From NCBI GenBank assembly GCA_026770585.1, contig MU646514.1, forward strand, positions 150,910 to 162,586: 11,677 nt of DNA, written 5' to 3'. How positions within the stretch are numbered: position 1 is the first letter of the stretch; every line of letters begins with the position of its first letter. The DNA is from Baffinella frigidus. Taxonomy: Eukaryota; Cryptophyceae; Cryptomonadales; Baffinellaceae. Made by a program: the position numbers and the translations under genes. Positions 6,388 to 11,583 of the stretch are shown here, in pieces. The notes under the pieces are model-generated. The model searched no databases, had not been told where the DNA came from, and saw only the letters and a list, made by a program, of their open reading frames with translations.

Positions 6388-9300
6388 GTACACCCTACAC
6401 CCTAAATACTAAGATACTGAACCCTACACCCTGCACCCTAAACCCTGAACCCCAAACCCCAAACCCCAAACCCCAAACCCCAAACCCTCAACAACAAAGA
6501 CACTAAATACTACACCCTACACCCTACAGCCTAAACTCTACACCCTAAACACTCAATCCTCAACACTAACCCAGGCTGCTGTGCTCTGCGGGGAACTCGA
6601 TCATGATGCTGGACCTCGAAACCATGGAGCAGAAGTTCCTCCCGGGCATCGACCCGGGCGGCATCGGTACCACCAGAACGACCAAACCACTTCTGTCCTT
6701 CTATTTTTTTCTGGTACAGGGACGCCGGAATCCGGCGTCCGTCCGGCGTCCTTGGACGAATCCGATGTAGGGTTTGGTCCTGCTGTGCGCTGCGGGGAAC
6801 TCGATCATGTTGCTGGACCTCGAAACCATGGAACAGCGCTTCCTGCCTATCATTCCACACCAGGCTAACCAGGCGAACAGAATAAAATCCAGGGACTGTA
6901 CAAGTAGGGCCTATCCATGCGTGATTTATAACCGACCGACCGCTCAGCGGTCGGTAACGTGATCATTTCCCTACAAAACTTTAAAAGTCCCTTTTATTCT
7001 GTTCGCCTGGGTAGTCTCGTGTGGTTGACCCGGGCGGCATCGGTACCCGCCCACACAGTGCACTGGTAGCGGGAAGATTTTTCTAGCCAGCCCCCATTAA
7101 AAACTACCATCTTCAGGATCTGAACACGCCATAGTGGCTTGTTCTTTTCAGCTCAAACTACTCACTGAGACGATGCAGCTTCCTGCCTGGCATTGACCCG
7201 GGCGGCATTGGTATTCCCCCCCCCCCCACCCAGTTCGAAATTTTGGTTAATTCAATGATCTCGAGACGGTAGAACAGAGGTTCAACGCCAGGGTAGAGCT
7301 ATTCCGGTAGGACTTGTCGCGTTTTCGAATTTGGGATTTGAGAATTTCAGACTTCATTTGTACCATGCGATTTGAAACGGTGTGTTTTAAAACGTTTTAC
7401 GACCTTTAAAACCTTTTTGAAGTCTGAAATCTTGAAATCTCGAATTCGAAACCGCGACAAGTCCTACCGGAATAGCTCTATAAGTAGGATTTTACGGGAC
7501 GGGGGCATCGGTACCCGCCCACACAGTTTCGAAGGAGATTTCCACCGAAAACCCGGGCGGAATGGCGGTGAATTAAATGTCCTTGTAACAGCAATCCAGC
7601 GGTTGGTACAGGAACTAAATGTACCGTTCTGAGAAGCCCACTGTGTGGTTGGCGGGGCATCAATGCATGAATCCCGGGAATGGCTGGCACGGTGCAAACC
7701 CAGTACAAACCTCTGAACTTATCTCAGAAAACGAGTTCTAAAACTCGTTTTCTTAAGTCAATTCCCCTACAATATTGTCAACTTATGCGGAGAGTAAAGA
7801 ATAAGTTGACGAATTTGTAGGGGAATTGACTTAAGAAAACGAGTTTTAGAACTCGTTTTCTGAGATAAGAACGAGATTGTTCGCTGCTACTGGTAGATTC
7901 GGTTAAAAGGCCACGGCCAGCCTCGAGTGGAAACATATTCAATTTAGACCACCGTTTGCCATCTCAAGGGCGGGTTTCGTACTATGGTAACGCTATGCAA
8001 AGGCCAAGCCAGCAAATTCCACCCGTACGACAACACAAAAACGGTGGGTTGAATTGAATATTTTCCCGCATTAAATCCGTGCAGCGGCGTGATTTTACAT
8101 GGGATTAACCAGGGGGGTTTCCGCAGGGGCTATCACGGGTTTGAACTGAACCTTTTTGCTCATTAGATTCACCAGAGGGGTTTGTGTGCAGGGGCCATTA
8201 CTGTGCACCCGCACGGGACGCACTTCGCGGTGGGCGAGCGCGGTGCGTCTCCCCCTCAACCCTCAACCCTAAACCCTAAACCCTAAACCCTAAACCCCAG
8301 ACCCTAAACCCCAAACCCTAAACCCTAAACCCTAAACCCTAAACCCTAAACCCTAAACCCTAAACCCTGAACCCTAAACCCTAAACCCTCAACTCTCAAC
8401 CCTAAACCCTAAACCCTAAACCCCAAACCCTAAACCAGGCGAGAACCCGAATGTCTACATCTACGAGTATCCTTCGCTGAAGCTCGTGAGGGTGCTCGCG
8501 AACGGTAACACTACACCCCCTTCTTCTTCTTTTTCTTCTACTTTGTTACACTGCTAGCCAGTTTTTTTTGCTAAAGTCATCTCCCCTTGAAACTGTCCAC
8601 TTTAGAATCCAAAACGCCAGGATGGCGTCCATTTTACTACACCTCCCTCCCGTTTTTTCAAAGTTGACTAATACAAAATATTCTGGCTAGCAGTGTATTA
8701 CTCTCGATACAGGTCCCAGATAGGCCCTTAAGCCTTGAGTTGAGTGATGCAAAAGTCTGTGCGCTTTAAGGAACGAGCCCGCCTCGGGAACGAAGCATGT
8801 TTCTGTAAAGTCGTTGTTCTGGGGCGCACTTCGCGGTGGGCGAGCGCGGCGAGGGTTTAGGGTTTAGGGTTTAGGGATTAGGGTTTAGGTCTACATCTAT
8901 GAGTACCCTTCGCTGAAGCTTGTGAGGGTACTGGCGAACGGTAACCCTACACCCTAAACCCTCAATCCTGAACCCTTTTGTTGATATAACCTTTATGTAA
9001 ACCGTTTGTCTATATACCCTTTATATACCCACACCCTTTACCCTACACCCCTACACCCTACACCCTACACCCTAAACCCCAAACCCCAAACACTCAACTC
9101 ATTTTTTGTCTACCGTTTACACGACCCTTTTGTTTATATACCCTTTATTTGCCCTACACCCTACACCCTACACCCTACACCCTACACCCTACACCCTACA
9201 CCCCATACCCTACATCCGACACCCCTACACCCTAAACCCCTAAACCCTAACCCCCAACCCCGAAACCTGAAACTCGAAACCCCTGAACTATAAACCCCAA

Positions 9301-11449
9301 ACCCCAAACCCTCAACTCCAAACCTCTAACCCAGGTACGGAGCACGCGTTCTCCGACCTCCGCTTCAGCAATGACGGGACGATGCTCGCGACTGCCGGAG
9401 GGATGCTGAACCCTAACCCATAAACCCTGAACCCTAAACCCCAAACCTGACCAGGCACCGAGCGGGCGTTTTCCGACCTCCGGTTCAGCAACGACGGGAG
9501 CATGCTCGCTACTTTGGGGGGGATGCTGAACCCTCAACCCTAAACTCTAAACTCCAACCCAGGTACGGAGCGGGCGTTTTCCGACCTGCGGTTCAGCAAC
9601 GACGGGACGATGCTTGCGACGGTGGGGGGGATGCCCGACTATCTCCTGCACATCTGGGACTGGAACTCGGAACAGGTGCGTTCTTCACAATTCGTATAGC
9701 TACAGTCCTACTATACAGTCCCTACAGTCCTATTATACAGTCCCATACACGGAGCAGGTGCGTTCTTCACAATTCACATAGCCCGTACAGTCGTATTATA
9801 CAGTCCCATACATGTGTATTATACAGTCCCTGACTATTATAATTTGACATTTGAATTGTACAGTCCCATACATGTTTTATTATTCAGTCCAGGCCATACA
9901 TGTGTAATTGTAGTGAAGTCTGTATGCGTGTGTTGTATAGAGAGACCTGCGGTTCAGCAACGACGGGACGATGCTCGCGACGTAGTATTTTCATTTCCGG
10001 TGCGGGCTCTCTCTTGAGGCTCATAGACATTGTATCACTCAACTCAAGGCTAAAGGGCCTTTGTAGGACCTGTATCGAGAGTAATAAAGAAGAAGAGATG
10101 CTCGCGACTGTCGGGGGGATGCCAGACTATCTCCTGCACATCTGGGACTGGAACTCGGAACAGGTGCGTTATCCGCGCCTGGTCACAAACCAGAAATTAA
10201 GGTTGAGGCTCCCTCCTTTTAAAACTGTCTCCTGGTACAAATGAAAACTTATTGCGCATGACAATGGCTCCAATTGCTGGCTTTTGGCGTGTTTCCTCGA
10301 GAGAATCTCCGAATTAACTTGAGAAAAAACCCCCTTGTGCCCTGGCGTGGCTTAAGAGGTGATACTGGCAAACGCCGATTGGTCTTGTACGAAATCATCA
10401 GCATTTACCATTATTGCATTATATATTCTGCGGCCAACGTCTCTGCATACCGCTTCAGATGCTTCTCCGCGCCATCAAAAATACATTTTTTTTAACGCGC
10501 TTCTTTTGGTTTAGGGTTTAAGGTTTAGGGTTTGGGGTGAGGCAAAAAACCATTTTTTGACGCGCTGTTCTTCTGGCAGGTGCTGCTGCGCGCCAAGTCA
10601 TGCAAAAAGCTTACGTTAACGGATTAGTAACTTTGGTACAAAATTTATAATGGAAAACATTCTTGGGCTTTAAAAGTCCTGAAATCGCTTTTAAAATCGT
10701 TTTAGAGCTGGCAAGCCCACGTTAACGAGGGACTTAAGGGGTCCGTTAACGTAAGCTTTTCGCATTAAGGCGTTCTCGCCACACGAGGCTAGCCAGGCGA
10801 ACATAATAAAACGGACTTTTAAAGTTTTATGGGCAAATGATCACGTTTCCGCCCGCTGAGCGGTCGGACCTGTGTAAAGTCGCTGCTTTTCATCTGAAAA
10901 TTACTACACACGTTTACAATCGACATTTATTCTGTTCGCATAGGTAGCCTCGTGTGGCGCAGGACGTGTACACCGTCTCCCCCAGGGTTCCGGGATTAGG
11001 CTGTGGGGTACAGCGTTCAGACGCGATTCCTTGAACCCCCAAAGATTAGGCTGTGGGGTCAAACGCGATCCCCTCAACCCCAAACCCCACACCCCACCCC
11101 CCGAAACCAGGTGCTGCTGCGCGCCAAGGCGTTCTCGCAGGACGAAAAGTCGGCCCACCCGAGTGAGGCAGAGCTAGGAGATGCTGTATCAACGTTTGCC
11201 ACGCATCCACCCCCCCCCGCCCCCTTTTTTCACGCGGTTTTCGATGGCCAGGTGCTGCTGCACGCGAAGACGTGTACAACGTGTCCCCCAGGGTTTTGGG
11301 ATGAGGCTTTGGGGTACACTGCGTTCAGACGCGATCCCCTTAACCCCAAACCCTTAGCCCCAAACCCCAAACCCCACACCCCGAACCCAGGTGCTACTGC
11401 GCGCCAAGGCGTTCTCGCAGGACGTGTACAACGTCTCCTTCTCCCCGCG
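5720..11449 (+). CDS. CFAP44: Cilia- and flagella-associated protein 44, 5' part (exons 1-6)
   Basis: Six exons (5720-6387, 6575-6666, 8192-8242, 8439-8504, 9563-9675, 11391-11449) join into one open frame of 349 codons plus two bases, with matching phases 2, 1, 1, 1 and 0. Residues 1 to about 170 are an acidic Ala/Glu/Pro-rich tail. The conserved start of CFAP44 (WDR52) follows: TKGFIPPGSIALEHSFGF, AGNSIMMLDLETMEQKFLPG, GGIGAITVHPHGTHFAVGE, NPNVYIYEYPSLKLVRVL, TERAFSDLRFSNDGTMLATV, PDYLLHIWDWNSEQ and LLRAKAFSQDVYNVSFSP. These are the first WD40 blades. In Chlamydomonas and Tetrahymena, CFAP44 with CFAP43 forms the tether/tether-head complex of inner-arm dynein I1/f. The protein is normally well over 1,500 residues, so most of it lies beyond the window. 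An in-frame TAG at 5711-5713 supports the chosen start. Confidence 0.92.
6388..6574 (+). other. CFAP44 intron 1, made almost wholly of CCCTAAA/CCCTACA repeats
   Basis: The 187-nt intron starts GTACACCCTACACCC and ends CACTAACCCAG. Nearly all of it is degenerate C-rich telomere-like repeat (CCCTACA, CCCTAAA, CCCCAAA). The last CTAAC lies four to eight nt before AG, and earlier CTAAA units could act as branch points. Confidence 0.85.
6575..6666 (+). CDS. CFAP44: CFAP44 exon 2: first WD40 strand region
   Basis: The acceptor is AACCCAG|GCTGCTG and the donor is ATCG|GTACCA. With the split Thr it encodes LLCSAGNSIMMLDLETMEQK and FLPGIDPGGI. This matches the CFAP44 AGNxxxxLDLxTxEQxxL pattern. Three decayed copies lie in the next intron, but only this one has both an aligned acceptor and a full exon. 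Confidence 0.88.
6780..7046 (+). pseudogene. Exon 2 echo ii, split by a 170-bp inverted-repeat element
   Basis: Positions 6780-6854 read LLCAAGNSIMLLDLETMEQR and FLP, with conservative changes from exon 2. After the element at 6855-7024 the copy resumes TTGACCCGGGCGGCATCGG (7025-7043). No AG acceptor is positioned to enter it in phase. It is probably a non-functional duplicate. Confidence 0.78.
6855..7024. mobile_element. CCACAC-ended inverted-repeat element, copy 1 (170 bp)
   Basis: The left end CCACACCAGGCTAACCAGG and the reverse complement of the right end CCACACGAGACTACCCAGG continue into a shared GCGAACAGAATAAAA. The element is flanked by TT on both sides (6853-6854, 7025-7026) and interrupts exon 2 echo ii. 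It contains the palindrome CCGACCGCTCAGCGGTCGG. A relative lies at 10779-10957 in the opposite orientation. Confidence 0.82.
7167..7214 (+). pseudogene. Exon 2 echo iii (3' half)
   Basis: GAGACGATGCAGCTTCCTGC, then CTGGCATTGACCCGGGCGGC and ATTGGTA, match the end of exon 2 and its donor, with a small deletion after CAG. A C-run and CACCCAGTTCGAAA follow. Confidence 0.75.
7247..7512 (+). pseudogene. Exon 2 echo iv, strongly diverged and split by a MITE
   Basis: ATGATCTCGAGACGGTAGAA, CAGAGGTTCAACGCCAGGG aligns with exon 2 (GACCTCGAAACCATGGAGCA...) at roughly three quarters of positions and has an internal stop. After the MITE the end GGGGGCATCGGTACC (7501 on) matches the exon 2 donor region. 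GGCATCGGTACCCGCCCACA then repeats the sequence at 7036. Confidence 0.6.
7296..7478. mobile_element. TA-flanked MITE (183 bp) with long terminal inverted repeats
   Basis: The first 26 nt (GAGCTATTCCGGTAGGACTT...) are perfectly inverted at the right end. Weaker pairing continues for about 60 nt (TTTCGAATT, ATTTCAGACTTCA). TA lies on both sides (7294-7295, 7479-7480). It has no coding capacity and is probably a non-autonomous Tc1/mariner-type element. Confidence 0.88.
7722..7865. mobile_element. TA-flanked palindromic MITE (144 bp)
   Basis: The left arm TCTCAGAAAACGAGTTCTAA and following sequence through AATTCCCCTACAA is perfectly inverted at the right end (about 50 nt), leaving a short loop around TTATGCGGAGAGTAAAGAA. 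Each arm contains its own hairpin GAAAACGAGTTCTAAAACTCG. TA flanks at 7720-7721 and 7866-7867. The near-perfect arms imply a young insertion. Confidence 0.88.
7929..8067. repeat. Degenerate inverted repeat, possible old MITE
   Basis: GGAAACATATTCAATTTAGA + CCACCGTTT at the left faces, inverted, AAACGGTGGGTTGAATTGAA + TATTTTCCC at the right, with several mismatches. No clear target duplication is seen. Confidence 0.5.
8192..8242 (+). CDS. CFAP44: CFAP44 exon 3
   Basis: The acceptor is TGTGTGCAG|GGGCC and the donor is CGCG|GTGCGT, phase 1 at both ends. With split Gly codons it encodes GAITVHPHGTHFAVGERG, the conserved GxGAITVHPxxxxFAVxEKG-type segment of CFAP44. An intron-free relative of its 3' part lies at 8825. 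Confidence 0.88.
8243..8438 (+). other. CFAP44 intron 3, a (CCCTAAA)n array
   Basis: The 196-nt intron begins GTGCGTCTCCCCC and is then nearly pure CCCTAAA with a few CCCTCAA and CCCCAAA variants, ending CCCTAAACCAG. Only about 15 nt at the donor side are non-repeat. Confidence 0.9.
8439..8504 (+). CDS. CFAP44: CFAP44 exon 4
   Basis: The acceptor is AAACCAG|GCGAGA and the donor is AACG|GTAACA, phase 1 at both ends. It encodes ENPNVYIYEYPSLKLVRVLA + NG, matching the invariant IYEYPSLK motif of CFAP44. Confidence 0.9.
8549..8695. mobile_element. TA-flanked MITE (147 bp) with short terminal repeats
   Basis: CACTGCTAGCCAG at the left is perfectly inverted as CTGGCTAGCAGTG at the right. TA lies on both sides (8547-8548, 8696-8697). 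The interior contains AACGCCAGGATGGCGT but has no coding capacity. Confidence 0.82.
8696..8749 (-). repeat. Segment shared with the insert in the exon 5 echo
   Basis: TATTACTCTCGATACAGGTC, CAGATAGGCCCTTAAGCC and TTGAGTTGAGTGAT are the reverse complement, with about 90% identity, of 10032-10086. They represent two copies of one unnamed dispersed sequence in opposite orientations. Confidence 0.75.
8825..8940 (+). pseudogene. Fused, intron-less echo of CFAP44 exons 3 and 4, broken by a TTTAGGG array
   Basis: CGCACTTCGCGGTGGGCGAG + CGCGGCGAG (8825-8853) crosses the exon 3/4 junction directly, with no intron 3. The nine bases AACCCGAAT of exon 4 are replaced by a 35-nt TTTAGGG array (8854-8888). 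Exon 4 then resumes from GTCTACATCTATGAG to AACG|GTAACC. All five differences in this last part are synonymous. The 35-nt insert shifts the frame and reads into TAG. Confidence 0.82.
8941..9333 (+). repeat. C-rich telomere-like arrays in CFAP44 intron 4
   Basis: CCCTAAA, CCCTACA and CCCCAAA units make up most of the stretch, with a long CCCTACA run at about 9155-9210. They are interrupted by two related AT-rich pieces containing CCTTTATATACC and CCCTTTATTTGCC, which repeat TTTGT(C/T)TATATACCCTTTAT. Confidence 0.85.
9335..9406 (+). pseudogene. Exon 5 echo A (5' part)
   Basis: It follows an intact CCCAG acceptor and reads TEHAFSDLRFSNDGTMLATA, GGM. It breaks off after GGGATGC, where CCCTAAA-like repeat resumes. 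It is open in the exon 5 phase, and most differences from exon 5 are synonymous. Confidence 0.82.
9455..9526 (+). pseudogene. Exon 5 echo B (5' part)
   Basis: It follows an ACCAG acceptor and reads TERAFSDLRFSNDGSMLATL, GGM, breaking off after GGGATGC exactly like echo A. Echo spacing is 120 and 108 bp, so echoes A and B and exon 5 look like a tandem series of [C-rich repeat + exon 5' part] units. Confidence 0.82.
9563..9675 (+). CDS. CFAP44: CFAP44 exon 5
   Basis: The acceptor is CAACCCAG|GTACGG and the donor is GAACAG|GTGCGT; entry phase 1, exit phase 0. It encodes TERAFSDLRFSNDGTMLATV, GGMPDYLLHIWDWNSEQ, ending in a WD40 blade with the DYxLxIWDW motif. It is the only full-length copy that directly follows a good acceptor. 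Confidence 0.9.
9684..9900 (+). repeat. ACAGTCCC minisatellite with a copied exon 5 donor
   Basis: Units of the form TATTATACAGTCCCATACA recur about eight times with variation. CGGAGCAGGTGCGTTCTTCA (about 9750) repeats the exon 5 end plus donor (GAACAGGTGCGTTCTTCAC), so the tandem series began as a copy of the exon/intron boundary. Confidence 0.75.
9944..10163 (+). pseudogene. Exon 5 echo D/E, split by a 115-bp insert with 12-bp direct repeats
   Basis: GACCTGCGGTTCAGCAACGA to GCTCGCGAC (9944-9981) and GATGCTCGCGACTGTCGG to GAACAG|GTGCG (10097-10163) together cover most of exon 5. GATGCTCGCGAC occurs on both sides of the insert (9970-9981, 10097-10108). Splicing at any visible GT/AG pair does not restore the frame. 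Confidence 0.8.
10484..10576 (+). repeat. Short TTTAGGG array between 26-bp direct repeats
   Basis: CATTTTTTTTAACGCGCTTC + TTTTGG (10484-10509) recurs as CATTTTTTGACGCGCTGTTC + TTCTGG (10551-10576). A degenerate TTTAGGG run and GTGAGGCAAAAAAC lie between. The array is G-rich on the sense strand, unlike most intronic arrays here. Confidence 0.7.
10598..10766. mobile_element. AAG-flanked inverted-repeat element (169 bp)
   Basis: The left end TCATGCAAAAAGCTTACGTT + AACGGA and the inverted right end TAATGCGAAAAGCTTACGTT + AACGGA pair over about 26 nt. AAG lies on both sides (10595-10597, 10767-10769), so a 3-bp target duplication is likely. It has no coding capacity. Confidence 0.82.
10779..10957. 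mobile_element. CCACAC-ended inverted-repeat element, copy 2 (179 bp)
   Basis: CCACACGAGGCTAGCCAGGC at the left faces GCATAGGTAGCCTCGTGTGG at the right, with CG on both sides (10777-10778, 10958-10959). The interior TTTTAAAGTTTTATGGGCAA, ATGATCACGTT and CGCTGAGCGGTCGG matches the reverse complement of the element at 6855-7024, so the two are inserted in opposite orientations. Confidence 0.85.
11111..11143 (+). pseudogene. Exon 6 echo b (5' part)
   Basis: ACCAG|GTGCTGCTGCGCGCC, then AAGGCGTTCTCGCAGGAC, is identical in protein to exon 6 (VLLRAKAFSQD). Unrelated sequence (GAAAAGTCGGCCC) follows. The acceptor is intact. Confidence 0.8.
11252..11338 (+). pseudogene. Exon 6 echo c with internal deletion and shared tail
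   Basis: GCCAG|GTGCTGCTGCACGCG, AAG, then ACGTGTACAACGTGTCC lacks 13 nt of the exon. The tail CCCAGGGTTTTGGGATGAGG to GTTCAGACGCGATCCCC is shared with the sequence after echo a (10981-11030), so both are copies of one unit. Confidence 0.78.
11391..11449 (+). CDS. CFAP44: CFAP44 exon 6
   Basis: The acceptor is GAACCCAG|GTGCTA and the likely donor is CCGCG|GTGCGA, entry phase 0. It encodes LLRAKAFSQDVYNVSFSP preceded by Val, the strongly conserved LRxKAFSQxVxxVxFxP motif of CFAP44. Of four copies this is the only one that continues through SFSP. The next exon lies beyond the window, so the donor choice is less certain. Confidence 0.85.
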
Positions 11450-11583
11450 GTGCGACCCCCCCCCCCGCACACTCGAAAGGCCACAGGGAACACGCTTCAA
11501 CGGGAATCGGATCTTTTTCTTCTACGCGTTTCGGAAATGGTCAAACTTTGCCCCCGGATATCCGGGGGTAAGGATATCCTTAA
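11450..11583 (+). other. Start of CFAP44 intron 6
   Basis: After the donor comes a C-run and unremarkable sequence, including the palindrome CCCCCGGATATCCGGGGG (about 11551-11568). No further exon is recognised before the window ends. Confidence 0.5.

Larger units (their letters stand above)
6667..8191 (+). other. CFAP44 intron 2 (1,525 nt): exon-2 echoes and inverted-repeat elements
   Basis: The intron runs from GTACCACC to TTTGTGTGCAG. It contains three echoes of exon 2, two TA-flanked MITE-like elements, one CCACAC-ended element and a degenerate inverted repeat, listed separately. Unlike the other CFAP44 introns, it has no long CCCTAAA array. Confidence 0.8.
8505..9562 (+). other. CFAP44 intron 4 (1,058 nt): MITE, fused exon echo and C-rich arrays
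   Basis: From GTAACACTACACCC to CAACCCAG. In order it holds a TA-flanked MITE (8549-8695), a segment shared with the exon-5 insert near 10 kb, a fused exon 3+4 echo (8825-8940), and CCCTACA/CCCTAAA arrays (about 8941-9333) interrupted by TTTATATACCC-type DNA. It ends with two partial exon-5 echoes. The arrays are C-rich on the sense strand except inside the fused echo. Confidence 0.8.
10580..10985 (+). pseudogene. Exon 6 echo a, split by two different inverted-repeat elements
   Basis: After a CTGGCAG acceptor come GTGCTGCTGCGCGCCAAG (10580-10597), GCGTTCTCG (10770-10778) and CAGGACGTGTACACCGTCTC (10960-10979). Removing the elements at 10598-10766 and 10779-10957, each with one flanking duplication, restores exon 6 almost exactly. 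The copy ends after GTCTCC, followed by CCCAGGGTT. Confidence 0.85.
9676..11390 (+). other. CFAP44 intron 5 (1,715 nt): minisatellite, exon 5 and exon 6 echoes, inverted-repeat elements
   Basis: From GTGCGTTC to CCGAACCCAG. Between 10164 and 10483 I see no structured feature. The rest is made of the repeats and echoes listed separately, and the last 50 nt are CCCCAAA-type repeat. Confidence 0.8.

Noticed and set aside
6700-6780. GTCCGGCGTCC repeats and ACCAAACC / GGTTTGGTC as another small inverted-repeat insertion.
   Set aside because: The arms are short and imperfect and I could not define ends or a target duplication, so I did not list it as an element.
6780-6860. Exon 2 echo ii as a mutually exclusive alternative exon.
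   Set aside because: The protein is well preserved, but no AG acceptor enters it in the required phase and a 170-bp element splits it. I kept it as a pseudo-exon, not an alternative exon.
7718-7869. The large palindrome as a transcription terminator or CRISPR-like unit.
   Set aside because: The TA flanks, long arms and eukaryotic intronic setting fit a MITE. There is no repeat-spacer pattern.
9006-9293. Open frame translating to Thr/Pro/Leu/Tyr/Asn repeats (TPYTLHPTPYTL-type).
   Set aside because: This is simply CCCTACA/CCCTAAA repeat read as protein. It lies in CFAP44 intron 4 and has no coding signature.
9247-9537. Minus-strand frame with repeated GLGFRVQGLWVRVQ-type sequence.
   Set aside because: It is the antisense of exon 5 echoes plus telomere-like repeat. 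Internal repetition comes from the tandem echoes, not from a real protein.
10598-10957. The two elements in exon 6 echo a as spliceable introners.
   Set aside because: Neither has a GT at the sense-strand left edge matched with an AG at the right edge that would restore the exon exactly, and the host copy is itself an echo.
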